In this document: in pieces, positions 37,399 to 45,458 of the stretch
Position numbering within the stretch: position 1 is the first letter of the stretch
How the letters are laid out: the number at the start of each line of letters is the position of its first letter
Source of the DNA: Streptomyces sp. A1277
GTDB taxonomy: Bacteria; Actinomycetota; Actinomycetes; Streptomycetales; Streptomycetaceae
Length of the DNA stretch: 64,000 bases
Direction of reading: 5' to 3'
Assembly: GCF_004795015.1 (NCBI RefSeq)
Contig: NZ_SSBI01000010.1
Coordinates: 1 to 64,000, forward strand
The notes under the pieces: model-generated
What the model saw: the letters and a program-made list of their open reading frames with translations, nothing else
Database searches by the model: none
What the model was told of the DNA's origin: nothing
Position numbers and translations under genes: made by a program

Positions 37399-37788
37399 TC
37401 ACTTGCGGAAGGGGTGCAGGAGGTCGGAGAAGTGCCAGTGGTGGCCGGAGGCCGGGACGGCGGTCGCGGCCACGGGCTCCTCGCGCGGCTCCTCGGCGGG
37501 CAGCGGCCCCGCCGGCGCCTGGGTGGGGTTCCGGTCGCGCAGGAGCTGCTGGACGGTCGACACCCGGCCGGCCCGCATGATCCGCACGACGTGCCCGCCG
37601 CAGTTGGCGCAGGTGGGGGTGGAGAGGGGGGAGGGCACCCGCTCACCGTCCGCCTTGTAGACCACGTAGGCGTGCTGGGAGGCGTCGACGTGGTGCTCTA
37701 TCTCGTACGCCTGCTCCCAGCCGTGTCCGCACCTCATGCAGGCGAAGGCATATGCCTCGTGCACGGTGGTTTCTGCGATGTCGCTCAT
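37399..37788 (-). CDS. Zinc-ribbon protein of unknown function
   Basis: A 129-residue protein with two CxxC knuckles: AFACMRCGHGWEQAYEIEHH (about residues 15-34) and PTCANCGGHVVRIMRAGRV (about 58-76), which together can bind one zinc. The C terminus is Pro/Glu-rich and ends GHHWHFSDLLHPFRK. ATG 37788 follows GAGGAG. A 17-bp perfect palindrome lies only 10 bp upstream of the start codon. A Streptomyces-type conserved hypothetical; RNA or DNA binding is a guess. Confidence 0.8.
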   Translation of the reverse strand: MSDIAETTVHEAYAFACMRCGHGWEQAYEIEHHVDASQHAYVVYKADGERVPSPLSTPTCANCGGHVVRIMRAGRVSTVQQLLRDRNPTQAPAGPLPAEEPREEPVAATAVPASGHHWHFSDLLHPFRK

Positions 37789-37798
37789 GCCTGCTCCT

Positions 37799-37815
37799 CT
37801 TGTCCGCCGGACAAG
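37799..37815. promoter_or_regulatory. 17-bp perfect palindrome upstream of zinc-ribbon gene
   Basis: CTTGTCCG-C-CGGACAAG. It lies in the 5' untranslated or promoter region of the gene starting at 37788. The symmetry with a single central base fits a dimeric repressor; a short hairpin is the alternative. Confidence 0.5.
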
Positions 37816-37947
37816 CACTCCGGAGAATGCGCCCTGGATCCAGTGGACGCCTTTACCGGCGGGAGCGCACCGGGCCCTGTCGAGTGTTGGAGCGGTTTTG
37901 GCCTTGTCGTGGCGAAACGGCCCGGTACGCGGCTCTCGCTTTGCTTT

Positions 37948-38835
37948 TCACGATAGTCCTTTGCCGTCCGCGTGGCCGGTCCGAGCAGCATTCTTTGCCG
38001 TGACGACGGCGTCGAACACCTCGCGCTTGGGCAGCCCCGCCTCGGCGGCGACGGCGGCGATGGCCTCCTTGCGCCGCTCCCCCGCCTCCTCGCGCACCCG
38101 CACCCTGCGTACCAGCTCCTCGGCGTCCAGCTGCTCGCCGCCCGAGGCCGCGCCCTCGACGACGACGGTGATCTCGCCGCGCACCTGCTCGGCGGCCGAC
38201 CAGGCGGCGAGGTCGGCCAGGGGGCCGCGCTTGACCTCCTCGTAGGTCTTGGTCAGCTCGCGGCAGACGGCGGCCCGCCGGTCGGGGCCGAAGACCTCGG
38301 CCATCGCGGCGAGGGTGTCGTCCAGGCGGTGCGGGGCCTCGAAGAAGACCATCGTGCGGGGCTCGCGGGCGACCTCGCGGAGCTTGGAGAGGCGTTCGCC
38401 GCCCTTGCGCGGCAGGAAGCCCTCGAAGCAGAACCGGTCGACCGGCAGCGCGGACAGGGCGAGCGCGGTGAGCACGGCGGAGGGGCCGGGCACGGCGGTG
38501 ACCTTGATGTCCTGCTCGACGGCGGCGGCGACGAGCCGGTAGCCGGGGTCGGAGACGGACGGCATGCCGGCGTCCGTGACCAGCAGGACCCGGGCGCCGC
38601 CGGCCAGCGCCTCGACCAGTTCGGGCGTACGGGCGGTCTCGTTGCCCTCGAAGTAGGAGACGACGCGCCCCGTGGTGTGGACGCCGAGCCCCTGGGTCAG
38701 CCGGCGCAGCCTGCGGGTGTCCTCGGCGGCGATGACGTCGGCCGCCTCCAGTTCGGCGGCGAGGCGTGGCGGGGCGTCCGCCAGGTCGCCGATGGGGGTC
38801 CCTGCGAGCACGAGCGTTCCAGTCGTTCCAGTCAC
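37948..38835 (-). CDS. rsmI: 16S rRNA (cytidine-2'-O)-methyltransferase
   Basis: Methylates C1402 of 16S rRNA. A 295-residue tetrapyrrole-methylase-fold protein: LVLAGTPIGDLADAPPRLAAEL, AAEDTRRLRRL, the SAM loop VTDAGMPSVSDPGYRLV, VPGPSAVLTAL and the GFLPRKGGER turn. The start is taken as GTG 38835 because GGGAGG lies 9 nt upstream; the ATG at 38844 touches that ribosome site directly. Divergent from the protein mannosyltransferase, as is usual in actinobacteria. Confidence 0.94.
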   Translation of the reverse strand: MTGTTGTLVLAGTPIGDLADAPPRLAAELEAADVIAAEDTRRLRRLTQGLGVHTTGRVVSYFEGNETARTPELVEALAGGARVLLVTDAGMPSVSDPGYRLVAAAVEQDIKVTAVPGPSAVLTALALSALPVDRFCFEGFLPRKGGERLSKLREVAREPRTMVFFEAPHRLDDTLAAMAEVFGPDRRAAVCRELTKTYEEVKRGPLADLAAWSAAEQVRGEITVVVEGAASGGEQLDAEELVRRVRVREEAGERRKEAIAAVAAEAGLPKREVFDAVVTAKNAARTGHADGKGLS

Positions 38836-38885
38836 AACGCCCATCCTCCCAGCACGGGCGGCATCCCTCCCACAGCCGTGTTCCC

Positions 38886-38891
38886 TACGAT
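38886..38891 (+). promoter_or_regulatory. -10 element of leaderless mannosyltransferase gene
   Basis: TACGAT, then GGCGCG (6 nt), then the GTG start at 38898, without a ribosome site. Confidence 0.5.
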
Positions 38892-38897
38892 GGCGCG

Positions 38898-40676
38898 GTG
38901 ACGAGTACAGCGCCCGAAGCCCGGCAGGGCCAAGACGCCGGGGAGCAGCACGGCCCGGAGCCGACTTCCTGGCAGCAGCGACTGCGCCGCTTCGGCCATT
39001 ACCCGCGCCCCGGAATCGGGCTGCGGGAGCGGTTGATTCCGCCGTACACGCGGCCCGGGAACCAGCTGTGGGCGGTGCTCGGCGTGCCGCCGCTGCTCGC
39101 GGACCGGCTGGTGCGCTGGTCGGGGTGGGGCGGCCCGCTCCTGGTGGCGGCGGTCGCGGGGGTGCTGCGCTTCTGGAAGCTGGGCAGCCCGCACGCGGTG
39201 ATATTCGACGAGACGTACTACGCGAAGGACTCCTGGGCGCTGATCAACCAGGGGTACGAGGGCGCGTGGCCCAAGGACGTCGACAAGCTCATCCTGAACG
39301 ACCCCTCGCAGGTGTCCGTGCCGACGGACCCGGGCTATGTGGTGCACCCGCCGGTCGGCAAGTGGATCATCGGCCTCGGTGAGCAGATGTTCGGGTTCAC
39401 GCCGTTCGGCTGGCGGTTCATGGTGGCGGTGCTCGGCACGCTGTCGGTGCTGATGCTGTGCCGGATCGGCCGCCGGCTGTTCCGCTCGACGTTCCTGGGC
39501 TGCCTGGCGGGCGCGCTGCTCGCGGTGGACGGGCTGCACTTCGTGATGAGCCGCACCGCGCTGCTCGACCTGGTGCTGATGTTCTTCGTGCTGGCCGCGT
39601 TCGGCTGCCTGCTGATCGACCGCGACTGGGCGAGGCGGCGGCTCGCGGCCGCGCTGCCGGTGGACGAGGAGGGCGTGCTGCGCCCGGACGCCGGGGTCGC
39701 GGAGAACCTGCGCCTCGGCTGGCGCCCCTGGCGGATCGCGGCCGGGATCTCGCTCGGCCTGGCCTTCGGCACGAAGTGGAACGGGCTGTACATCCTGGTG
39801 GCGTTCGGCCTGATGACGGTGTTGTGGGACGCGGGCGCGCGCCGCACGGCCGGCGCCATGCGCCCGTACACGGCGGTGCTGCGGCGGGATCTGGTCCCGG
39901 CGTTCGTCTCGACGGTGCCGGTCGCGATCGTCACGTACCTCGCGTCGTGGACGGGCTGGATCGTCCGCGACGACCCGGACCGGCACGGCTATTACCGGGA
40001 CTGGGCGGCGACCGACGGCAGGGGCGGCAGCTGGACCTGGCTGCCGGACTGGCTGCGCAGCCTGTGGCACTACGAGAACCAGGTCTACGACTTCCACGTG
40101 AACCTGACCTCGGGTCACACGTACCAGTCCAATCCGTGGAGCTGGATCGTGCTGGGCCGGCCCGTCTCGTACTTCTACGAGGAGCAGAACGGCTGCACGG
40201 CGTCGGCGACCGGCAAGTGCTCCCGCGAGGTGCTGGCCATCGGCACCCCGCTGCTGTGGTGGGCCGCCTGCTTCGCCCTGGCGTACGTGCTGTGGCGCTG
40301 GTTCTTCCGCCGCGACTGGCGGGCGGGCGCGATCGCCTGCGGGGTGGCCGCGGGCTGGGTGCCGTGGTTCCTGTACCAGGAACGCACCATCTTCCTTTTC
40401 TACGCGGTCGTCTTCGTGCCGTTCCTGTGTCTCGCGGTGACGATGATGATCGGCGCGATGCTGGGCCCGGCGGCGAACTCCGGGACGCGTTATGAACTCG
40501 GCCTGGCAAAACCCGATCCCTCGGGCGAACGGCGCCGGACACTGGGGGCGGTGGCGGCCGGTGTACTGGTTCTGCTCATCATCTGGAATTTCATCTATTT
40601 CTGGCCGCTGTACACCGGAACTCCCATTCCGGAGGATTCCTGGCGGGATCGGATGTGGCTGGATACCTGGATCTGA
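38898..40676 (+). CDS. pmt: Dolichyl-phosphate-mannose--protein mannosyltransferase
   Basis: A 592-residue GT39 membrane enzyme that O-mannosylates exported proteins from polyprenyl-P-mannose. The catalytic acidic loop after the first helix is intact (VIFDETYYAKDSWALINQGYE), with HPPVGKWIIGLGEQMFGFTPFGWR, MSRTALLDLVLMFFV and GTKWNGLY. About 10-11 membrane segments follow, with an external loop including HYENQVYDFHVNL and two Cys residues. The GTG 38898 start appears leaderless. Divergent from rsmI. Targets may include the secreted and lipoproteins of this genome. Confidence 0.93.
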   Translation: MTSTAPEARQGQDAGEQHGPEPTSWQQRLRRFGHYPRPGIGLRERLIPPYTRPGNQLWAVLGVPPLLADRLVRWSGWGGPLLVAAVAGVLRFWKLGSPHAVIFDETYYAKDSWALINQGYEGAWPKDVDKLILNDPSQVSVPTDPGYVVHPPVGKWIIGLGEQMFGFTPFGWRFMVAVLGTLSVLMLCRIGRRLFRSTFLGCLAGALLAVDGLHFVMSRTALLDLVLMFFVLAAFGCLLIDRDWARRRLAAALPVDEEGVLRPDAGVAENLRLGWRPWRIAAGISLGLAFGTKWNGLYILVAFGLMTVLWDAGARRTAGAMRPYTAVLRRDLVPAFVSTVPVAIVTYLASWTGWIVRDDPDRHGYYRDWAATDGRGGSWTWLPDWLRSLWHYENQVYDFHVNLTSGHTYQSNPWSWIVLGRPVSYFYEEQNGCTASATGKCSREVLAIGTPLLWWAACFALAYVLWRWFFRRDWRAGAIACGVAAGWVPWFLYQERTIFLFYAVVFVPFLCLAVTMMIGAMLGPAANSGTRYELGLAKPDPSGERRRTLGAVAAGVLVLLIIWNFIYFWPLYTGTPIPEDSWRDRMWLDTWI

Positions 40677-40772
40677 GCGGCCCGTTCCCGCCCTTTCGCG
40701 CTCTCCGTATCGCATTCCGATAACAACCGAGTTCCTTGTCACTACCCTGCCGTAGGGTGCCTGGCACAGCCT

Positions 40773-40790
40773 TCTTGAACGCGTTCAAGA
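40773..40790. promoter_or_regulatory. 18-bp perfect palindrome in PBP leader
   Basis: TCTTGAACG followed by CGTTCAAGA, 31 bp before the ATG of the PBP gene. The TTGAACGCGTTCAA core looks like a TetR-family operator, but no TetR gene adjoins. A second, weaker repeat ACCCT-N5-AGGGT lies at 40744-40758. Confidence 0.55.
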
Positions 40791-40821
40791 GGGAGGCTCC
40801 GGGGGATGGGGACAGCAGGGA

Positions 40822-42471
40822 ATGCGAAGTGGAGCGAAGATAGGCATCGTCGGCGGGGCGTTCGCGCTCGTGCTGGGCGGGGTGGGGTACGGGGCGTACA
40901 ACGTCCTGGACGGGCTCGGGAACGGCACGGGTGACGCTACGAGCACCGCCGCCGACTCGTCCGAGGTGAGGACGGGCCCGGTCACCGAGAAGGAGATAGC
41001 CGAGACGTCGAAGAAGTTCCTCGCCGCGTGGGCGAAGGGCGACGCGACGGTCGCGGCGGCACTCACCAACAACAAGGGCGACGCCGAGCCCGCGCTGACC
41101 GGCTTCAGTGAATCGGCCCACGTCACGAAGGCCGTGATCACTCCGGGGGCGGCGACCGGCTCGACCGTCCCGTACACCGTGAAGGCGACCGTCTCGTACC
41201 GGGGCACGTCCAAGCCCTGGTCGTACGCCTCGAAACTGACCGTCGTACGCGGGCTGACGACCGGGCACGCGCTGGTCGACTGGGAGCCCTCGGTCATCCA
41301 TCCGGAACTCGCCAAGGGCGAGTCGCTGGAGACGGGCCAGGCGTCGTCCGCGGCGATCGAGGCCGTCGACCGCAACGGCCAGGTGCTCACCACCGAGAAG
41401 TACCCGTCGCTGGGCGGCATCCTGGCGGAGCTGCGCCAGAAGTACGGTGAGAAGGCCGGCGGCACCGCCGGCATCGAGACCTGGATCAACAGCGCGAACG
41501 CCGACGGCGCGGACAAGACGCTGCTGACGCTGGTCAAGGGCAAGCCGGGCCGGGTGCAGACCACGCTGGACGGGAAGATCCAGGCGGCGGCCGAGCGGGG
41601 CGTGAAGAAGTTCGAGAAGGCTTCGGTCGCGGCCGTCGAGCCGTCGACCGGTGCGATCCGGGCCATTGCCAACAACCCGCCGACCGGCTTCGAAACGGCC
41701 CGCAGCGGCGCGGTGGCCCCCGGCTCGACGATGAAGATCATCACCGCCGCGATGATCATCCAGAACGGTCTCGGCAGCGCGAACGCGCCCGTCGAGTGCC
41801 CGTCCACCGTCCCCTGGGAGGGGGTCGTCTTCCACAACCTGGACGACTTCTCGATGATGGACAACCCCACGCTGAAGCGGGCGTTCGCCAGGTCCTGCAA
41901 CACCGCGTTCATCAAGCCGGTGCTGCCCCTGAAGGGCAAGCGGGACACCGCCCTCGGCATCGAGGCCAAGCAGTACTTCGGGATCGGCCTCAACTGGCAG
42001 ACGGGCATGGTGACGGTCGACGGCAAGGTGCCGGAGTCCGCCGGCGCCGAGACCGCCGCCTCGTACATCGGCCAGGGCAAGGTCCAGATGAACCCGCTGA
42101 ACATGGCCTCCGTCACCGCGACCGCGGTCAGGGGCCAGTTCCTTCAGCCCTACATCGTCCCGAAGGACCTCGACAACCGCACCTTCGCCACCGCGAGCCC
42201 GCTGCCGCCCGGGGTCTCGTCCCAGCTGAAGGACATGCTGCGCTACACCGCGACCAGCGGCGAGGGCACCGCCACCCAGGCCATGGCGGGCGTGGGCGGT
42301 GACAAGGGCGCCAAGACGGGCTCGGCGGAGGTCGACGGGCACGCCACGTCCGACAGCTGGTTCACCGGCTTCAGCAACGACCTGGCGGCCGCCGCGCTGG
42401 TCCAGTCCGGCGGCCACGGCGGCGACGCGGCGGGCCCGGTCGTCGCGGAGGTCCTGCGCGCGGGCCCGTGA
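40822..42471 (+). CDS. Penicillin-binding transpeptidase (class B-like) with NTF2-like domain
   Basis: A 549-residue protein with an N-terminal anchor (GIVGGAFALVLGGVGYGAY). Residues about 55-160 look like an NTF2-like MecA_N domain (ITKEEIAETSKKFLAAW style), then a linker and a transpeptidase domain. Active-site motifs: Ser302-Thr-Met-Lys305 (SxxK), Ser358-Cys-Asn360 (SxN) and Lys498-Thr-Gly500 (KTG). Such PBPs crosslink peptidoglycan during growth or sporulation septation. ATG 40822 follows AGGGA. An 18-bp palindrome sits in the leader, hinting at repression by an outside regulator. Confidence 0.93.
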   Translation: MRSGAKIGIVGGAFALVLGGVGYGAYNVLDGLGNGTGDATSTAADSSEVRTGPVTEKEIAETSKKFLAAWAKGDATVAAALTNNKGDAEPALTGFSESAHVTKAVITPGAATGSTVPYTVKATVSYRGTSKPWSYASKLTVVRGLTTGHALVDWEPSVIHPELAKGESLETGQASSAAIEAVDRNGQVLTTEKYPSLGGILAELRQKYGEKAGGTAGIETWINSANADGADKTLLTLVKGKPGRVQTTLDGKIQAAAERGVKKFEKASVAAVEPSTGAIRAIANNPPTGFETARSGAVAPGSTMKIITAAMIIQNGLGSANAPVECPSTVPWEGVVFHNLDDFSMMDNPTLKRAFARSCNTAFIKPVLPLKGKRDTALGIEAKQYFGIGLNWQTGMVTVDGKVPESAGAETAASYIGQGKVQMNPLNMASVTATAVRGQFLQPYIVPKDLDNRTFATASPLPPGVSSQLKDMLRYTATSGEGTATQAMAGVGGDKGAKTGSAEVDGHATSDSWFTGFSNDLAAAALVQSGGHGGDAAGPVVAEVLRAGP

Positions 42472-42505
42472 CGGGGCGGCGAAGCCGCGTTCCGGGAGTG
42501 CGGCC

Positions 42506-42771
42506 GTGACGGCACCTGAGCCCCGTCCGGGCCTCCACGTCGACCCCGGCGTCGGCGTACCGCGGCCCGCCGACGGCGAGACCTGGGCCGTCGGCGCGGT
42601 GATCCGCGACCGGCGGGGCCGCGCCTTCGCACAGAAGAGTGGTCCGAGAACACCGCGTACGACTGGTTCGGGCCGGAGGACCTGGCCCGGTTCAAGGAGA
42701 ACTGTGCCTCGGGGGACTTCCTGGTCCACGACATGATCGCCGCCGCACTGCGGGCCCCGGGCCCTCAGTAG
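42506..42771 (+). pseudogene. Decayed NUDIX hydrolase
   Basis: The first about 43 codons from GTG 42506 read ETWAVGAVIRDRRGRAFAQ, the usual N terminus of a NUDIX protein. The catalytic NUDIX box (GX5EX7REUXEEXGU) and the following strands are missing. From about 42642 a different frame gives EWSENTAYDWFGPEDLARFK and FLVHDMIAAALRAPGPQ, the family's C-terminal part. An internal out-of-frame deletion explains this. The stop overlaps the convergent Rossmann gene by 7 bp. Confidence 0.75.
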
Positions 42772-43397
42772 CCGACCGTGAAGTGCCGACCCCCATACGG
42801 CACTTCGAGCTCGTCGGCCACCGCCACCGCGAGGTCCTCCGCCGATATCCGGGAGGTGCCGTCGGGTGCGGTGAGGAGGGTGGTGGTGCCGCGGCGGTAC
42901 GTGCCGGTGCGGGTGCCCGGTTCCAGTACGGCGGGCGGGCTGAGGTAGACCCAGTCGGCCGGGTGCGCGCGGCAGGCGTCCAGTTGCGCGGAGCTGGCGG
43001 CGGCGACCGCGCGCCACTGCGGCGGTACGTACTCCGGGCTGTCGAGCACGAGGCGTGCGGGGTGGCCGGGGGCCGTCAGGGGGCCGGCGCCGCCGACGAC
43101 GAGGATGCGCGTCCCGGTCCTGGCCGCCGCGTCGAGCAGGGACGTCGTGGTCGCCGCGATCGTGTGCTCGTGCCCGGCGGTGGGCCGGGTCGCCGCCACG
43201 ACCGCGTCCACGCCGTCGAACAGGGCGGCCATGGCGTCGGGGTCGTCCGCGTCACCCTCGGTCGCGGTGACGCCGGGCGACAGGGCGTCCGGCCGGTTGC
43301 GGCGATACACCGCGAGGACCGCGTGGCCCCGGTTCGCGGCTTCGGTGACCACGCGGGAGCCGGCCATGCCTGCGGCTCCGATGACGGCGATCCTCAT
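42765..43397 (-). CDS. NAD(P)-binding Rossmann (NmrA/SDR-like) protein
   Basis: A 210-residue atypical SDR: N-terminal RIAVIGAAGMAGSRVVTEAANRGH (GxxGxxG), EGDADDPDAMAALFDGVDAVV, LVVGGAGPL and DWVYLSPPAVLEPGTRTGTYRRG, the pattern of small NAD(P)H-binding epimerase/reductase-like proteins often linked to MerR, Rrf2 or LysR regulators. ATG 43397 follows AAAGGA and overlaps the stop of the EamA transporter gene by 4 nt. Probable redox or stress role, controlled by the divergent LysR. Confidence 0.88.
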   Translation of the reverse strand: MRIAVIGAAGMAGSRVVTEAANRGHAVLAVYRRNRPDALSPGVTATEGDADDPDAMAALFDGVDAVVAATRPTAGHEHTIAATTTSLLDAAARTGTRILVVGGAGPLTAPGHPARLVLDSPEYVPPQWRAVAAASSAQLDACRAHPADWVYLSPPAVLEPGTRTGTYRRGTTTLLTAPDGTSRISAEDLAVAVADELEVPYGGRHFTVGY

Positions 43398-44323
43398 CGA
43401 GAAGTCCTTTCCGGTACGGGAGTTGGAGGGGCTGAGGGGGTACGGGAGGGGGCGGGGAGCTGGCCCACGACGATCGAGGCGAGGGCGAGCGCGAACCCGA
43501 CGAGCTGGACCGGGCCGAGCGTCTGGCCGAGGAGGAGCGCGCCCAGGCTCGCCGCGACGAGCGGCGAGAGCAGTCCGAGGACGGCGACCGAGGTCACCGG
43601 CAGCGCGCCGATCCCCCGGAACCACAGGGCGTAGGTGAGCAGCCCGCCGATCAGCCCCAGCCAGAGGTAGCCGAGCGCGGCCCGCCCGTCGATCGCGGGT
43701 GGCGCGCCCTCCCCGAGGAAGGTCAGCGGCGCCAGGAAGAGGCCCCCGGCGGTGAGCTGCCAGCCGGTGAAGGCGAGGGGGCTGACCCCTTCGGGGCGGC
43801 CCCACCGCTTGGTGAGCGTCACGCCGAGGCCCATCGTGGCCGCCCCGGCGAGCCCGGCCGCCACCCCGGCCCCGTCGAGCTGCGCCCCGGGCCCGATCAC
43901 CACCAGGCCGACGCCGAGCACCCCCGTAGCGCCCCACAGCAGGGGCCTCGCGGCCAGTGGTTGGCGCAGGACGGCCACCGCGAGGACGGCGACGACGAGC
44001 GGTTGCGCGGCGCCCAGCGTGGCGGCGACACCGCCCGGCAGCCGTTCCGCCGCGATGAACAGCAACGGCAGGAAGAGCCCGATGTTGAGCACGCCGAGCA
44101 CCGCCGCCTTCCCCCACCAGGCCCCGCGCGGCAGCGTGCGGGTGACGGCGAGGGCGATCAGCCCGGCGGGCAGGGCGCGCAGGAAGCCGGCGAACAGCGG
44201 GTGCCCGGCCGGCAGGAACTCCGTCGTGACGATGTACGTGGTGCCCCACACCGCCGGGGCGAGCGCGGTCAGGGCGGTACGGGGCAACGCCCCGGCAGCC
44301 CCCCGCGTGGGTCGGCTTGTCAT
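43394..44323 (-). CDS. EamA-family (DMT) transporter
   Basis: A 309-residue membrane protein with ten hydrophobic segments in two EamA halves: ALTALAPAVWGTTYIVTTEFLPAGHPLFAGFLRALPAG opens half 1, and MGLGVTLTKRWGRPEGVSPLAFTGWQLTAGGLFLAPL opens half 2. The family exports metabolites such as amino acids or drugs. It is divergent from a LysR gene and coupled to the Rossmann gene downstream, so the three form one regulatory unit. Confidence 0.9.
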   Translation of the reverse strand: MTSRPTRGAAGALPRTALTALAPAVWGTTYIVTTEFLPAGHPLFAGFLRALPAGLIALAVTRTLPRGAWWGKAAVLGVLNIGLFLPLLFIAAERLPGGVAATLGAAQPLVVAVLAVAVLRQPLAARPLLWGATGVLGVGLVVIGPGAQLDGAGVAAGLAGAATMGLGVTLTKRWGRPEGVSPLAFTGWQLTAGGLFLAPLTFLGEGAPPAIDGRAALGYLWLGLIGGLLTYALWFRGIGALPVTSVAVLGLLSPLVAASLGALLLGQTLGPVQLVGFALALASIVVGQLPAPSRTPSAPPTPVPERTSR

Positions 44324-44346
44324 GGACCGAAGTCTTGTGCCGGACC

Positions 44347-44384
44347 CATTGATGAGTCCAACACATGCTTGTCACGTCATTGAT
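44347..44384. promoter_or_regulatory. CATTGAT direct repeat between eamA and lysR
   Basis: CATTGAT occurs at 44347-44353 and 44378-44384, 31 bp apart, in the 91-bp divergent gap. It could be part of the LysR binding region; it may also be chance. Confidence 0.3.
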
Positions 44385-44414
44385 CTCGAACCGCGATGGA
44401 TGAACGATGCAGCC

Positions 44415-45305
44415 ATGGAGCTCCAGCAGATGCGTTACGTGATTGCCGTGGCCGAAACCAACAGCTTCACCCGGGCCGCCGAGCGGTGCCTGGTCGTGCA
44501 GTCCGCCCTCAGCCACCAGATCGCCCGACTGGAAAGGGAGTTGGGCGCCCGCCTCTTCGAGCGCACCACCCGCCGGGTGCGGCTCACTCCGGCCGGCGAG
44601 GCGTTCCTGCCAGCCGCCCGCCAGTGCCTGGAGGCCGCCGAACGCGCCGCCGCCGAGGTCGCGGCGGCGGTCGGCGAGGTGCGCGGGCGGCTCGCGGTCG
44701 GCCTGATCCCGACGGTCACCGCCGTCGACATCCCGGCCGCCCTGCGCGACTTCCGCCTCCGCCATCCCCAGGTGCGCGTCGGCCTCCGGGTGGGCGCCAG
44801 CGACGAACTCACCGAGCAGGTCCGCGAGGGGGCGCTCGACGTGGCCTTCCTCGGGCTGCCCGCGACCGCCGAGCCCCGGGGCGTCGGCCGCCACGAACTC
44901 GCCCGCGACCGGCTCGTCGCCGTGGTCGCGCCGGACCATCCGCTGGCCGGGGCGCCCTCGGTAGACCTGCGCCGCCTCGCCTCGGAGGTGTTCGTGGACT
45001 TCCCGGCGGGCACGGCCGGCCGCGCCCAGACGGACCTGGCGTTCACGGCCGCCGGGCTCGTCCGGGACGTCGCCTTCGAGGTCAGCACCGCCGACTACAT
45101 CGCCGGCCTGGTCGGCCCCGGCCTCGCGGTGGCGATGCTGCCGCCCGCGTACGCCGTGCGGCTGACCGGTGTCATCGCGATCGAGGTCTCCGACGCACCG
45201 GTCCGCGTCCAGCACGTCGTCTGGAGCCGGTCCGGCCGCACGCCCGCCGCGACGGCCTTCCTGGAGGCGCTCGGCATCCCCGTAACGGACGCGGAGGACT
45301 CATGA
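44415..45305 (+). CDS. LysR-family transcriptional regulator
   Basis: A 296-residue LysR: HTH MELQQMRYVIAVAETNSFTRAAERCLVVQSALSHQIARLERELGARLFERTTRRVRLTPAG, then a periplasmic-binding-type effector domain (VGLIPTVTAVDIPAALRDFRLRHPQVRV, EGALDVAFLGL, VAPDHPLAG). ATG 44415 fits the family start; ATG 44400 in frame is an alternative. It is divergent from the EamA/Rossmann operon, the classical arrangement for its target. Confidence 0.92.
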   Translation: MELQQMRYVIAVAETNSFTRAAERCLVVQSALSHQIARLERELGARLFERTTRRVRLTPAGEAFLPAARQCLEAAERAAAEVAAAVGEVRGRLAVGLIPTVTAVDIPAALRDFRLRHPQVRVGLRVGASDELTEQVREGALDVAFLGLPATAEPRGVGRHELARDRLVAVVAPDHPLAGAPSVDLRRLASEVFVDFPAGTAGRAQTDLAFTAAGLVRDVAFEVSTADYIAGLVGPGLAVAMLPPAYAVRLTGVIAIEVSDAPVRVQHVVWSRSGRTPAATAFLEALGIPVTDAEDS

Positions 45306-45322
45306 AGTGATGACGCGAAGTA

Positions 45323-45352
45323 TTGACACGCTCTTGTCAGGAGCGGAACACT
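45323..45352 (+). promoter_or_regulatory. Candidate promoter of DUF1996 gene
   Basis: TTGACA at 45323-45328 and AACACT at 45347-45352, 18 bp apart. The predicted start falls near 45359, at the edge of the palindrome at 45360. Confidence 0.45.
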
Positions 45353-45359
45353 CCACTGC

Positions 45360-45375
45360 GGGAGAGCGCTCTCCC
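45360..45375. promoter_or_regulatory. LacI-type operator 1 (GGGAGAGCGCTCTCCC)
   Basis: A perfect 16-bp palindrome with the core GAGAGCGCTCTC. It resembles the CebR/CelR class (TGGGAGCGCTCCCA) of LacI operators controlling polysaccharide-degrading genes in actinobacteria. It covers the predicted transcription start of the DUF1996 gene. Confidence 0.75.
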
Positions 45376-45458
45376 AGAACCTCGGAGTTCTCCCGCAGTT
45401 CCCCGATCCCACGCTCTCCCACCCCACACTCCCCCACGACGCAGCAGGAGGTCTCTCC

